A DNA stretch of 64,000 bases from Aporrectodea caliginosa (GCA_020284085.1 JACEVL010000033.1:1622501-1686500), one strand, 5' to 3'. Positions 13,430 through 36,141 are shown, counted from the first letter of the stretch. A program made the numbers and translations. The notes: generated by a model not told the origin, from the letters alone.

Positions 13430-14525
13430 GAAATAGATATATGCTTATACTTCTTATAGAAAATATTAATTTCGTCTTAAACCGGCAATATTTCTGTCAT
13501 CAAATTGAATAGTTAAAGTAATTATTGGACATTAGCAACCGTTGGGAGGAATTAAATCAAGCCTGCATGCGTCTTAAACCGACAATATTTCTGTCATCAA
13601 CAATTAATAGTAAAATGAATTATTGGCAATAAGCACCCTGTGGGAGGGATTGACTCATCTGCCGCCTCTTGCCTCAATGTGGCTACGCCTATGTATGCTT
13701 ATTCTTCTGTTCGAAAATATTAATTTCGTCTGATGCCGGCAATATTCCTGTCATTAAAAATTAATAATAGAATTAATTATTGTCAATAAGCCCACGTGTC
13801 ACTACGCGAGACCTGCTCAGAGGCTCGATTAGTCATACGTCGCTATTAGAGCCAGACGTTGCTATTGATTTGCCATAAGAAAGTGCACCATTTCGAACAT
13901 CAATCACCCATTTAATGTCCGTTTAACAGGGGTGCTCGATTGTGTGGTGGTTAATGTCAGGTTAACGGGGGTGATCAATGGTGGTTATCGTGCTCGACTG
14001 TCAATCGAGAGATCGAGTTCAAAACCCCACCAGGGCAAACATTTGCGTCGAGATTTCTGCTTCACCTGCACCTCTAGCCAACTCAACTATTTTGAGCACA
14101 CTGACCATACGCAGAAGATGAGACTGCGAGGGAGAGATTTGGCCGCCCGCTTGCATATACCGAGGCTCAGAAAATGAAATCGCTAACATTCCATACCCAT
14201 GGCTGCCAGAGGAATAGCTTAAGGAATGTTTGGTGGAATAGATGAAGTATTGCTGACAGCTATTCAGGTACGGTAGTGCCACTGGCGTGTGAACACCTTA
14301 CCTGGCTATCGGTGTGACATCACACACCATTTTCCATCTGACTTACAGCTGCGTACAGAGCGCCTCTGAGATGCTCTTAGCATTCGCTTTACAAGTGTTC
14401 TGTTGCATTACACTACATATGAAAAGAAGTAACGTTAACATATATATTTCTAATACGACGAATTAATTTCGCCTGAAACTCGACAATATTTCTGTCATCA
14501 AAAGGCAATGTTTAAAGAAATAATT
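13430..14525. repeat. Four dispersed copies of a short repeat
   Basis: The motif CAATATTTCTGTCATCAA, preceded by TTTCGTCTTAAACCG or a variant, occurs at about 13484, 13584, 13738 (one or two changes) and 14488. It is followed each time by a run such as AATTATTGGCAATAAGCAC. It looks like a decayed tandem repeat interrupted by a SINE. I do not recognise the unit. Confidence 0.6.
13962..14416 (+). mobile_element. tRNA-headed SINE (family with 58.6 kb copy)
   Basis: A B-box-like GATCGAGTTCAAAACCCC lies at about 14011, following a tRNA-like arm (GTGCTCGACTGTCAATCGAG). The segment with CATATACCGAGGCTCAGAAA and CATACCCATGGCTGCCAG at 14152-14210 is matched, reversed, at 58620-58690. The end is GAGCGCCTCTGAG...GCTTTACAAGTG, another LINE-like tail. 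Confidence 0.6.
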
Positions 14526-15290
14526 CTGTTAATTATAGCATTAATATAAACGTCGCCATAATGTCTGCCATTCTTGTCTACTCTGGTCTTAATAAAGTTT
14601 TATGTCACTGAGGATAGGGTAGAGGAGAGCGCCTCCGATTAATTTCTGGTGGCTGCGATATTAAGAAATGAATGAAGAAATAAAGGAAAGTTATTGGCAA
14701 TAAACACGCGTATGTCTACGCCTAGATCCGACGTTGATATTGATTTGTCTGAACTGTGTAGGCCTACAACAGTTAGGCTATACAACTTTTGCAATGTTAG
14801 TTGAAGGGCATTCTTGTTGAAATACGTGAACTACTTGGGCTGTTTAGAAAGTAGAAAATTAAACGATCTAGAACAACACAGTCATATACCACCCAGAAAG
14901 GACAACTTGCTGAAAACGTCGAAATTGATCGCAAATAATGCAAAAGTTATTTTCATCGTAATCGTAGGCCTTATCAGTTGTTAAGACATTTTATGCACCA
15001 GGATAAAATGTTTGAAATTGACGTGCTCGCTGATTCTGAGCCTTTAAAGCTGACCTTGTATCGCGGTTGTAAATGTGGTCGAACTTTTTTAGTCGCATAC
15101 CCAGACTAGTAGCAGCGTTGATAACGGCCTGAAGCCTAATGAATTCTCCGCTGTGGCAAGCCAGCAAAGGCGACATTGCAGAAATTAATTCAGCTCAGGC
15201 TCAAACTTTACACAAGATGGCGAGTGACATCCTCTAGGACAGACCAAGAAACAGACCTCATTCGTCTCAGCATTGTAGATAATTATGTTC
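14420..15290. other. Intergenic, no gene seen
   Basis: No coding exon or element ends were recognised apart from the fourth copy of the 13.4-kb repeat motif. Confidence 0.5.
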
Positions 15291-16316
15291 GTTATTGCCG
15301 AAATGTCGATCTTTAACGGCGCAATTTCCGAAGTAGATGATTAATGACGTTCTGCTCCAGCGACTGCACCTGGCGTTTGACGTGTAGTAGTGTGAGGAGG
15401 AGCTTTCAAAAACAGTCCGTCGCTATAGCGCCCCCGATTTGAGGCCCAGCCTCTCAGCCTCTCATGAGGCTGGGCTCAAACACGTATTATGGTAAGGTCA
15501 GGGGCGTTTTAAGCTGGAGTCATGTTTCAATACAGCACGTGTTTTCACAGTATTGGATACATTATTTTACGTTCATATTTGAAATTGCCTTCCTATCGGT
15601 TTTTAATGGCGCAATATTGCCAGTGGATGATTAATGACTGCCTTCGACACAGTCGACCGCAGCGTTCTGTTCCAGCGACTACGCCTGTTTTGTTTCATGA
15701 CATCAAATGCACGAGAGTATTGTATTGTATTGTATTGTATTTGAACACTTGTTGTAGCGTGGATTACGTTCTACCTGACTAACTAACCTTAAAGTATCCT
15801 CCATTCCCCTCTTCTTGCACACCACTATCCTTACTTGTGCCGTTCCTCAAGGCTTTGTCCTATGACCCATTCATTTTCTCCTTGATACTACCGACATCTT
15901 TACCATGATATGCATCTCTGGTCGATATGGTCATATCTATGTTGTTACCCAAGGTCTATGACTTCCTAAGTCCGTTTCAATGAGCTGCAATGAGCAGAAT
16001 TGCATCGTTAACTATAATATATACATTTCTGTCAGAGTATTGGATACAAAGTCCTATTACCGTTTAAATTATTTTGCGTTCACATTTGAAATTGCCTCCC
16101 TATCGGTCTTTTAATAAATCAGAATTTATATAGCGCCCCTACAAGATCCCTAATAGCGGAATATTGTAAGTGGATGATTAATGACTGCCTTCGACACAGT
16201 CGACCGCAACGTTCTGCTCCAGCGACTGCACCTGTTTTGTTTTGTTTCATGACATCAAATGCACTAGAGTGGATTACTTTCTACCTGACTAACTGACCTT
16301 TAAGTATCCTCCATGC

Positions 16317-17301
16317 CAGTGTGATTCTCGTTAACGATAACGATAACGAAAATGTTCGTTAACGAAAATAAAATGACTTCGTTAACGATAACTATAACTA
16401 TAACTAAAAATATCATTAACTATAACTATAACTATGACGAAAATAACACTAACGAAAATTCATCTTTATTTTCGTTAATGCCAAAAATAAAAATAGGAAG
16501 TGCAATATGGACGATTTGACATAAATGTGACGCCAGGGGTCAAAACCCGTCGCTTGTCGCTTCCTAGATACTGAGCTAGAAGCTGAAATAGGCGAGAGGG
16601 ATCAATAATGTAGAATATTCTTCAATTCGGCAGTTGCCTGTGAATTTGCCATAACTTGCAAAGTAGTAATCCGATTTTGATGCCGTTTGTTGTATTCGAC
16701 ACAGAATAGAGCCCTTTATTGTACAGCACAATTGCCGAATAATCAAGTAATGGTTGCTGAGGACTTTAATGACATGAATATTCCAAAACTTTTTATTCGA
16801 TTTTTTCACTCTAAACCAATGAAAGAATCAAACGCACATAACTTCAGTTAGAAAAAGATATTTTCATTCTGTAAAAAGTATTTTGAAGCAGATTAATTGT
16901 AGAATATGACTAAATAAAAAGGTCAAAAACCGACATGTGACGGGTTTTGACCCCTGGCGTCACAAATGTGAACGAAAAATTCGATATTTTATTATGCAAT
17001 TTGTCAGTTACTTTGGAAACTCGTGTATTCATGAAGCTGAATGCATCCATGCTTCAAAGGCTTTCAAAGGTCTGAGCAAATTGTGAAACAGCATGTTAAT
17101 ATGCACAATTTTGCTTATTGCCTTAATTATTGTAACTAAGTAGTAACTAAAATTAACTAAAATAAAAATCCATTAACTATAACTATAACTATGACTAAAA
17201 AATAATACTAACTATAACTATAACTATAACTAAAATTAAAAAAAACATTAACTATAACTGTAACTATAACTAAAATAAAATCTGTAAGGAGAATCACACT
17301 G
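16317..17301. mobile_element. hAT-type MITE with (AACTAT)n arms, 8-bp TSD
   Basis: 985 bp bounded by CAGTGTGATTCTCGTTA and its inverted partner GGAGAATCACACTG, with the perfect 8-bp duplication CTCCATGC at 16309-16316 and 17302-17309. An unoccupied copy of the same site exists in the paralogous LINE fragment at about 15796 (TATCCTCCATTCCCCTCTTC). The arms contain runs of ACTATAACTATAAC and GTTAACGATAACG. The 8-bp TSD and CAG...CTG ends indicate hAT. There is no transposase, and a second element is nested inside. Confidence 0.85.
16529..16973. mobile_element. Nested short TIR element
   Basis: TGTGACGCCAGGGGTCAAAA (16529 on) is repeated inverted as TTTTGACCCCTGGCGTCACA (to about 16973). The inverted repeats are about 28 bp and enclose about 400 bp without an intact ORF. 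The flanks AAATG (left) and CAAATG (right) allow a TSD of 4-6 bp, so I cannot fix the superfamily. Confidence 0.7.
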
Positions 17302-19674
17302 CTCCATGCCCCCTCTTCTTGCACAGCCACTATCCTTACCTGTGCCGTTCCTCAAGGCGAAGTGACCCATTCATTTCCTCCATGATATACCGACATCTTT
17401 ACCAGGATGTGCATCTCTGGTCGATATGGTCATATCTATGTTGTTACCCAAGGTCTATGAATTCCTAGGTCCTAATTTCAACGATATCCAGCATCTACGA
17501 TCCCTTTCAGTGAGCTGCAATGAGCAGAGTTGCCTCTTTGACTATATGGAAATAAAATTTACATGTACTGCAGCTTAATTCACTCAAATCATAAATTATT
17601 AGCACTTTAAAGAGCACAATGTGAATTTTTCATTCTGAAACGTAACGGCTATGCTACATCACTGGACAGAGAATTTTTATTCATATCTAGTTTGTAAACA
17701 ATCTTTCCGACTGATACAAATGACAGTTGAAATAGTGTATTAGGGGGAAAGCAGGGCAATCAGTGAAGCAGAATTAAACGTGCGACATTTTGCCGTATTT
17801 TATGTTGAACCGGGTTGCATATAGCCTGATGGAGCCAAACAGTCTGCCTAATCGTTCTGCGCCTTCATATTAAGCTCAACGAGCTCACCTGGTTGAACAA
17901 ACGTGAGACAAACGTGAGTCTTTAATGGCACAATTTCCGAAGTAGATGATTAATGACAATTTCAAAATACCAGATGTTGTGAGAGTATTGGATGAATTCG
18001 CAAATGATCTCTCATTCGATATGACACATAGTAGTTTTCCGACTTCGTGAGGCCTTTCAAAAAATGGTCACGTGCGCAGATTAATGAGAAGGTCAAGGGC
18101 GTTTAGGTCTGTACTTAAACTGAGGTTATGGTTCAATATAGCACGTGGTGTCTCAGTATTGGATACAAAAGCCTAACACCGCTGGTATTATTTTGCGTTC
18201 ACATTTCGAATTGCCTTACTGTCAGTCTTTAATGGCGCAATATCCGAAGTAGATGATGAATGACTGCCTTCGACACAGTCAACCCAGTGGCGGATTTAGC
18301 CATAGGCCCGGGGGGGCGACCCGCCCCCCGTGCCCCTCCTGGCTGTATTTCGGCGCCCCCTCAAGACCAAACTCGTAGTAATGGTGGTGGACAAAGGGGC
18401 GACAAAATTAAATTTGTACAGACATTTTATCATCTGCGCCCTTACTTTTAATGATGGCCTAAACACGACAAATGTCACTCGATACACTGTGTCGGGTAAG
18501 CCGCCATCTTGGATCTAACACCTCGGTTCAACAGCCAAGGGTGACCAGCCTAATCGCCAACCTTTCGCCTGTTAATCATCCCCAGACAGCGCCTACCGCT
18601 ACCATCTGGCTCATCCGAACACAGACGACAAGGGAACCGGCCTTCACATGACCCCAGCAGGGCCGCATACCAGCTCAGTCATATAAGAGCTGGGTGGGCA
18701 TCGTACGGCAGAGCCACAGACGGGGAGGGTCGTGTGTGAGGGGGCGATACGAAGGAGCAATGCGAGGAAGAAGGGGAGGAGAATCAAGGAGGAGAGGGGC
18801 GGAGGAAGGTCTCGAAAAGGGAGAACGCAAGAGGGACGATAACGCAGAAGAAACTCCGAACTACATCTTTACATATCTCTAAATTCTCTATACTATAATA
18901 CTAGTATATACTAGTCTATATTCAACGTGTTAAAACCTATGGAGTTCAGGACAGCTATTTTTGAGAAGCACTGATTTCTCAGCGATTTAAGATGAACAGG
19001 TCTTTGAATCTAGCAGACCACGGCAGTTTGATCAGCTGCTTCATTAAATTTTGCTGAAGTTCGCAAAGACTTTTCAGCTATCAAGGATAGAACAGTTCGG
19101 AGTCTGGTAAGACCCGCATATTCATATAATCAATTAATGCTCAAAACATAGGCCTAACTTTTCAATAACTCCGTTTCGTTAAAATTCTAAATTTCTATTC
19201 TAAAAATGCCGCTCTTGCCATTACTTGCCCACGGGAGCCAAAGTGCCTAGCTACGCCACTGATCAAATCACTTGCATTGGAACAGTCACAGACACGTGAT
19301 AATAACTCCCTAATCCAGTGCTACCAACCTGGCTGTGGCGGCACTCAATGGTGCCGTGAACCTGCTCAAGGGCTACCGTGGCTGGGTGGCAGAATGGTAG
19401 AACCATAACATTTGTGCAGCCTTTATATGTAAAAAATTTTCTTAAATTATCACTACTAACATAGGCCTCTAATATTTTTTTTAAAGTTAAAGTAGTGTAG
19501 ATATAGTCGCATTGTCGCAACCCTTCAGTTGAGTACAAGGAAAGTTGCTTGTCAGTCAAATAAAGAACTAACTCGATGACAAATAGATGAATAGGTCAGG
19601 GGTGCAACTAATCTGCCATTTCATTAGTAAGGGTGCCGTGATCTGAAAGAGGCTGCGAACCAATGCCCTAAATG

Positions 19675-19785
19675 ATATAGGCTACATGCATTTAATACAT
19701 GCATTAAAATACTAATAGATTAATTAGGGGCCCTAATTAATCTATTAGTGTTTTAATACATGTATTAAATGCATGTAGCCTATAT
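19675..19785. repeat. Near-perfect palindrome, 2 x 55 bp
   Basis: The left arm 19675-19729 and right arm 19731-19785 are reverse complements with two mismatches and a 1-nt spacer, around the centre TTAGGGGCCCTAA. It could extrude as a cruciform. It lies inside the hAT element directly before the transposase remnant. Confidence 0.92.
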
Positions 19786-19974
19786 CTCACTATTTCTGTT
19801 GCGTCGGCTACTGCAGAAAGAACTTGTAGCAGATTGAAAATAATCAAAGTTACTTGCGATCCACCAAGACGATTAAATGAACATCTGTCTAGACAAGCAT
19901 TAGGCCAAATATCAATCGAAAAAGAACTGACTGGAGCTATTGACTCTAAGCAACTATTTATCGCTTTACACTGA
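19786..19974 (+). pseudogene. hAT transposase C-terminal fragment
   Basis: 63 codons ending in a stop. The wording SVASATAERTCSRLK corresponds to the xPVTSASAERSFSxLK signature of hAT transposases, followed by the ISIEKEL helix. Only this dimerisation tail is left of the transposase. The N-terminal BED zinc finger and the DDE core are not seen. Confidence 0.75.
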
Positions 19975-20310
19975 TGAAGCCTCGTAGAAAACAATTCATA
20001 TAAAATGCTTGACGAATTTGCGACATTATGTCCTGGAAAATTTTGCCATTTGAAAGTTTTATTTAGAATAGTATAATCATACTAATGGTCTACTACATTA
20101 CAGTCATAATGGCATTATTTCAAACATAGGCTACTATTGTTTAAAGTCAATTACAATATTTACGCAAGAACATGGCGCCCCTCAGAAAGATCCCTTGCCC
20201 CCCCCGCGCAAGCAACCCTGGATCCGCCACTGAGTCAACCACGGCGTTCTGCTCCAGCGACTGCACCTGTCTTTTGCAATATCATCAAGCGCACTAGAGT
20301 GGATGTTCCT

Positions 20311-20560
20311 CTTCGCCGCTTTGGTGGCCAAGCAGACGTCGAAGGGTCTGGCTTCTTCACTGAGATTGTTCCCCTTCGCTGCTTTGGTCGCCAAGCAGAC
20401 ATCGAAGGTTCTTGCTCTTTTCTGAGATTGTTCCCATTCGCTGCTTTGGTGGCAAAGTAGACGTCGAAGGTTCTGGCTCTTTCACTGAGATTGTTTCCAT
20501 TCGCTGCTTTGGTGGCAAAGTAGACGTCGAAGGCTCTGGCTCTTTCACTGAGCTATTTGA
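20311..20560. repeat. 63-bp tandem repeat, 4 units
   Basis: Units start at about 20311, 20374, 20436 and 20499, each with CGCTTTGGTGGC...AGACGTCGAAGG...TTCACTGAGATTGTT. The 63-bp period keeps frame (21 codons). Confidence 0.9.
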
Positions 20561-21097
20561 TGTAGTCTCTTCCTCAGATGACTTTTCCAACAGAAAAACC
20601 TCCGTCGCTACAGCTGTTCCTCAAGCTGTTCCTCAAGCTCTGCAAGTGCTGCTGATCTTGCCATTGCTCTCTCTTCTTGCTTTGCAAGTTTGACATCATT
20701 GCCTGCCATGGAACCACGTCGTCCTTTTTCATGCTGTGCTTTCAAAAACTGCCGATCCACTTCGATCTTAATTATTGTCATGGCATCTTTATACGCAATG
20801 TCAAAGAGATCTTGCAGAGAATCCTTGATAGAATCTCGTTTACCCTCTTCGGTTTCTGACTTCTCCAAATACTTCTTTGAGGTTTATGAAGGTGTAGCTG
20901 ATCCCAAGAATGATTCTTAGCCCTCTTTCCCAGATTGAAAGTACCATAGCTACCGTTTCTTTCACGCTGTAATCCAGACTCTGATTTCGTAGTGTATGGA
21001 TATCAAACAAAACCTTTAGAATCTCTCCTCGTGTTGGTAGTTTCGCATAACCGGAGTTTGTACTGCCAACCATTACTGCCAACTGAAGCCACCGCAT
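20311..21097 (-). pseudogene. Uncharacterised ORF remnant with 63-bp repeats
   Basis: On the minus strand, 21097-20840 encodes SGYAKLPTRGEILKVLFDI...LDYSVKETVAMVLSIWERG. A frame change near 20860 leads into a charged segment (20868-20608) with DSIKDSLQDLFDIAYKDAM and an Ala/Glu-rich coiled-coil-like end. This then meets four 63-bp units (20311-20555) of about FDVCLATKAAKGNNLSE. The opening LPTRGEILKxxFxxHxL resembles a family of uncharacterised proteins common in repeat-rich invertebrate genomes (from memory, function unknown). The frameshift and stops indicate a pseudogene. It begins only 70 bp beyond the hAT-split LINE. Confidence 0.5.
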
Positions 21098-21099
21098 GC

Positions 21100-22430
21100 A
21101 TGAAGTTACTGGTAACCTGCTAACTGTTCATTATGTAGGCGCATTATTATCAATGATCGGGGGTAAAACGATCGATAATCACTTCTAAGTGCTGAGCTCG
21201 GTATCAAAGCACCTATACTAACTGTATCTCTAGCTTCTTCATTTCCAATAGACTACCCACAGCTTCTGCAGACTGAAAAAGAGACGTAGCCATTTCCACA
21301 AATTAATATATTCTTCAACAGCATTCAGACAATTACAAATTATTCAACAACCAATAACCATAAAGTCAAAATATTAAATAACTCTAAATGAATTCCATAG
21401 GCCTACCTACATTAAGCCTAAGTGTTAGATTCATGTAAAGTCTTCCCCTCATTTCTAAAATCTAATAACGGTGAGTGTTTGTAGCAAATCATGTAAAATA
21501 TAAAGGTAGACATATTCTATGTCTACCGTATGGCGTCGACACTGCTCAAGTTTTGTTAGATCCTTAACCACCCCTGTCCGTTTGAATAGGCGCCGCACCA
21601 TTTAACGGTACGTACCGTTAGAGCCCGATATTCAGATCTCTGAAATAAGCCTCAAACGGAAGGCGAAATAGCAACCTCACTCCCAGAGGCGCATGGGACG
21701 TGCGCTCTGACCAATGTAACAGGCTAGTTCAGTAATAATTACTATACAACTATAACCATAATTGGGAATTTTATTAACATGAGACAAAATAATATGATAA
21801 ACATTCAATTTTATTTTCTATTTAATAAATGAAAACACATTTCTTCCATTACAAACTTTTTTGGAACACAAGTGGGAGTATTTAAATTTGAGATAGTCTT
21901 TGTCGCGTTCCCGTTTCCTTTAACATGTTGTCAACTGTATAAAGACTTAAAAACCAATCGATAGGCCTATCTTTCATAGTCCTGAATTTTATTATAGGCA
22001 AGGCACTGACGTTTCCACTTGAGTGGATTGATTTTAAATACACAAATAAGTAATTTCTATTTATCGAATTATAATCAATCTTCATTTAGGCGAATATGAT
22101 CATAACTGACGACCAACAGATACTTTGACGCCTGGACATTTTCTGTTCAGTACTGATGCAAACTAAAAAAAATGCGAGAACGTTAGCAATCTAGAATTAA
22201 GTTTCTACAAATTTTATAAATATTCATTAGTTCTATATTACGAACGATAGTTATAATAGGAATATAAAATATAAAAAAACACAACTAAATTAGTTTTATG
22301 CAGAATTAAGTATTTATAAAAATGCTTCATTTTCATTCGCTCTAGAGTAGGAGTGATAGGTGTTAGGTGACTGTGATGCGCCCTTGTAACGGCATGGCTT
22401 CGTTACGGCGCCATATACATTGTCACTATT
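21100..22430. other. No gene recognised
   Basis: AT-rich DNA downstream of the metalloproteinase gene. I looked for hemopexin-like exons on the minus strand and found none. Confidence 0.5.
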
Positions 22431-23268
22431 GTTATTATTATTAAGAAAAAAGGTGCATGTTTAACGCGTATGCGAATCCATAATACACAAAAATGCTTTC
22501 AATTGCGTCCAGTGTAATGGAGATTTTATTTATGTAAATTCTTTTAATGTTCTGATGGGTTTCCTTTGCGCCGATCTCCAAAATTCATGAGATTCATATG
22601 GATTCTGAATATTCTCCCCTTCGCTTCTTAGCATTGTTGTCTATTGATGTCTTTAGTTGTCTTTGGTGCGCAATGTTTCGTTGTTGCTGGTGTAGTCGTA
22701 GTTGTCATAGATGTCAATGGTTTGACGGCAGTTGCATGATTCTTTCCACCATTTTTGCCGTTTAGTAGTATTTGAGGACATATTTGAAGAGGTGGTCTTT
22801 TGGTAGACCTAATTCCAGAAAAATACTCTTATAAAATGTGATTTCGTGTCTCCCATTAATTTCATTTTAAATGCTTCGTGGTTGTGGTGGTGTAAATGAT
22901 GATGATGATGGTGATGGTGATTATGACGACGACGACGACGACGACAATGATGATGATGATGATGATGGATAATTATCATCTTCATTCTTCTCCTACTAAA
23001 CTCTTGATGGTAATGCCTTTAATCTTGCGGCGGTTGAATGCTACACCAGAGATAACATAGTGACGGCAAAACTTACGCTTTTTATCGATGAACATTATTA
23101 ATCATGATTATAATCCATCAAGAAATTGCTCTATATAAATGAACACATTAGTTTGAAAAGAATTTATAGGTAAATACAGTTTGATGGATGAAAGCATCCG
23201 TCAGCAGATATAATTATGACACCATACTTTGACGAATAAGTTTTATGTAGTGCGAAAACATGAGCAGA

Positions 23269-33901
<10,633 letters not shown>

Positions 33902-34003
33902 GGCGAATTGTCTGTCGTCCCAAGGAAGATGAGCAGAATGGAGGAACTGTCGACCGTAGAACTGCGAACGAACGAGGCGCATGACGATTACAACCTGAAG
34001 GAC

Positions 34004-34013
34004 CTATTTATAC
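34004..34013 (-). promoter_or_regulatory. TATA box of the metalloproteinase gene
   Basis: GTATAAATAG on the minus strand, 105 bp upstream of the signal-peptide ATG. It predicts transcription from about 33980 and a 5' UTR near 80 nt. Confidence 0.65.
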
Positions 34014-34079
34014 CCATTCCAGGAGCATCATTTGTGCAGGCTGACCTGGAGATGTTAAACAATCAATAATTATTTGCGG

Positions 34080-35180
34080 AGATATTTTAATTGCCGGTCT
34101 TTGTTGTGATACGTGCATCTAAGTTATAAATACGAATGGGTGCATTTGATCGTAGGCTAATTGGAATCATGCGTGAACTGCCAACTGAATGCAAAGTGTT
34201 TAGTTTGCTTTTGAATAGACCTACCCGAATAGGCCTACAGGCATCAGCTCGAACAAGTGGAAATATTCCGGTGCCAACCAGTTCCTCTTGCAGACAATGT
34301 AGTTTACATTAAGGAAGCAGAGACGAGTATTGTGCATAGGTTACAAGAAAGCCACTGAGTCGAAATCCGACGCGATTACTCTCGTCTGACTGTTGCTATA
34401 GACCTCAACCAGTTTCCACCAGTAGAGAATAATATAATCATACTCACGTGAAGGAGCAGAGACGATAGGCTTGAGTGGATTGGGGAACAATGCTGAAACG
34501 TGTCTAATCGGCCTACAGGTGTATTTAATATATTTGACCTGCAAACAATGAGGCAGATTGGAACGGGGCAGACACTTTGTACAGTGGATTGCTGTTGTGT
34601 TAACATTTATTCGGTTGTAACACTAAACTGTGGAATTATTATTAATTTGTCGCTTCGAATAATATTAAAAGAAACCTGTCTCCTATCGCACTTGCCGGTG
34701 TAAAGTAGAAGCAAGGACCGGGAACACAGATCAGTTAAACATTCTCAAGTACTAGAATAGGAAGATAAACCTGTAATAACACGTAGGCCTACTGCGCGTT
34801 TCTGCAGTATAGTTAATCTGTTTAGCGTTATGGATAATTTTAAACTAACCTATCCTTTCGACCTTTCTCTTACAGATATCACTTCTCTCGTGCCTGAAGC
34901 GTCGTGTCTTTGAACACATGTCAAACAAACAATAGTTTATGAAAGATTCAGATTTAGTAATCTTTGCACAAAGAACAAACAGATTCGTTCCCTTCTCAAA
35001 GTCCCAAATAACATGACTGTCCTTTAGGGTATCCATTATGTTTCAATGTCCAGATTATTAATCCCTTCTTAGATACCGTCACACCTCCATTATTTTATAT
35101 TTATGCTGTCCCTATGCATATTCATGTGAGAATCTATATGTAGTGCGTATGTAGCTTTATGTTCCAGAAATTGTTTTTAT
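34080..35180. other. Upstream flank of the metalloproteinase gene, no gene seen
   Basis: No coding exon is supported. Several TAGGCCTA palindromes occur (34230, 34785). Confidence 0.5.
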
Positions 35181-35182
35181 AA

Positions 35183-36141
35183 CCTTCGGGCTACCACCCC
35201 CACCTCTACGTTTTTATGCATAAAAAATTTTTTCATATGGAATATAATTTTTGCAATTTAGGTAGCTGTAGCAGATTCATTGGCGCACATTTTGAGGTGA
35301 ACATCATGGTGGTAGCCCACGCCATTCAAAAGTTAAACCCGATATACCCGAGGCACCAGTGGGGGTGGATTCCCCCCCTAGTTTTTGTCTGTAGCGTATT
35401 CAGTTTTCTTCCCAGAAGAGAAACAAATATACCATTCTTTAGATGGAATGTAGGGCTTCATTTGCATACTTAAATGTTTGTCTTTTGAAAACCGGAAGTG
35501 ATCAAAATAAATAATAATACCCGTAATATGCGTGAAAAGTGGCTGAATGGAAGGACTCCTCCTTAGTTTTTTGTCTGTAGCGTATTCAGTTTTCTTCCCA
35601 GAAGAGAAACAAATATACCATTCTTTAGAGGAAATGTAGGGCTTCATTTGCATACTTATTAGTTTGTCTTTTTAAAACTGGAAGTGATCAAAATAAATAA
35701 TAATACGCGTAATCTGTGTGAAAATGGCTGAATTCAGCATTGTACATGTATGCATGCATACATGTACAACATTGTACATGTATATATGTATGGATGCATA
35801 TTTATACGTATATAAACATGTGTAGGTATGTATTTGTGTATCTTGGATACACAGATCAGTTTCAAAACACACATAATCGTATATTTGTTTATCCAAGAGG
35901 TACAAAATGTACGCAATAATATAAAATATTGCTAATTATCGGTTCCTTTGTTAAAAATGATGTAATTTCGAGGTGCATTCACATAATGTACAACTAAATA
36001 TACCATTCTGTACAGAATTGAATGCTGAATCCATTGGTGTATTACAAAATATGATAAGAGAAACCATACCCGAAATCCAGGGGGGGGGTAACCACCCCCC
36101 TTGGTAGTCCGTGTCACAAAAAAAGCTTGGTAGCCCTAGGG
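35183..36141. mobile_element. piggyBac-like non-autonomous element
   Basis: Left end ATAA|CCTTCGGGCTACCACC. Right end complement TTAA|CCCTAGGGCTACCAAG. The right flank TTAA (36142-36145) and CCC(T)-type terminus fit piggyBac; the left flank ATAA would be a mutated TTAA. There is no transposase. It contains a direct duplication of about 185 bp (units starting about 35381 and 35566, each with AGCGTATTCAGTTTTCTTCC). Confidence 0.6.

Larger units (their letters stand above)
18285..20232 (+). mobile_element. hAT element, 8-bp TSD, transposase remnant
   Basis: 1948 bp bounded by CAGTGGCGGATTTAG and GGATCCGCCACTG, with the perfect 8-bp TSD AGTCAACC (18277-18284 and 20233-20240). The target is an RT fragment whose frame resumes on the other side. 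Near the right end the plus-strand frame 19786-19974 reads SVASATAERTCSRLKIIK and SIEKELTGAIDSKQLF before a stop. This is the C-terminal hAT dimerisation region. Upstream transposase domains are not readable, so the element is dead. A GC-rich region (18300-18360) and a near-perfect palindrome (19675-19785) lie inside. Confidence 0.87.
15290..20310 (+). repeat. Serial LINE RT fragments, each with its own insertion
   Basis: Several copies of one RT segment lie head-to-tail: 15295-15400 (short), about 15520-16020, 16030-17530 and 18110-20300. They share TTTAATGGCGCAAT, GATTAATGACTGCCTTCGACACAGTCGACC, CGTTCTGCTCCAGCGACTGCACCTG and GTATCCTCCAT. This wording corresponds to TAFDTVDR-x-VLLQRL of non-LTR RTs. 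After subtracting insertions the copies are about 500-600 bp. Copy 2 carries (TATTG)n, copy 3 a SINE-tail fragment plus a hAT MITE, and copy 4 a 1.95-kb hAT. The order suggests tandem duplication first and transposon invasion later. Confidence 0.7.

Noticed and set aside
21100..23260. Hemopexin-domain exons of the metalloproteinase
   Set aside because: I found no segment with the D-A-x-x-x-x-x-G-x-x-Y-x-F-x-G-x-x-Y-W pattern on the minus strand. The enzyme may be hemopexin-less, or the exons may lie elsewhere.
33902..33982. Longer N-terminus for the metalloproteinase (27 more residues)
   Set aside because: It would place charged residues before the signal peptide and overlap the predicted transcription start below the TATA box.
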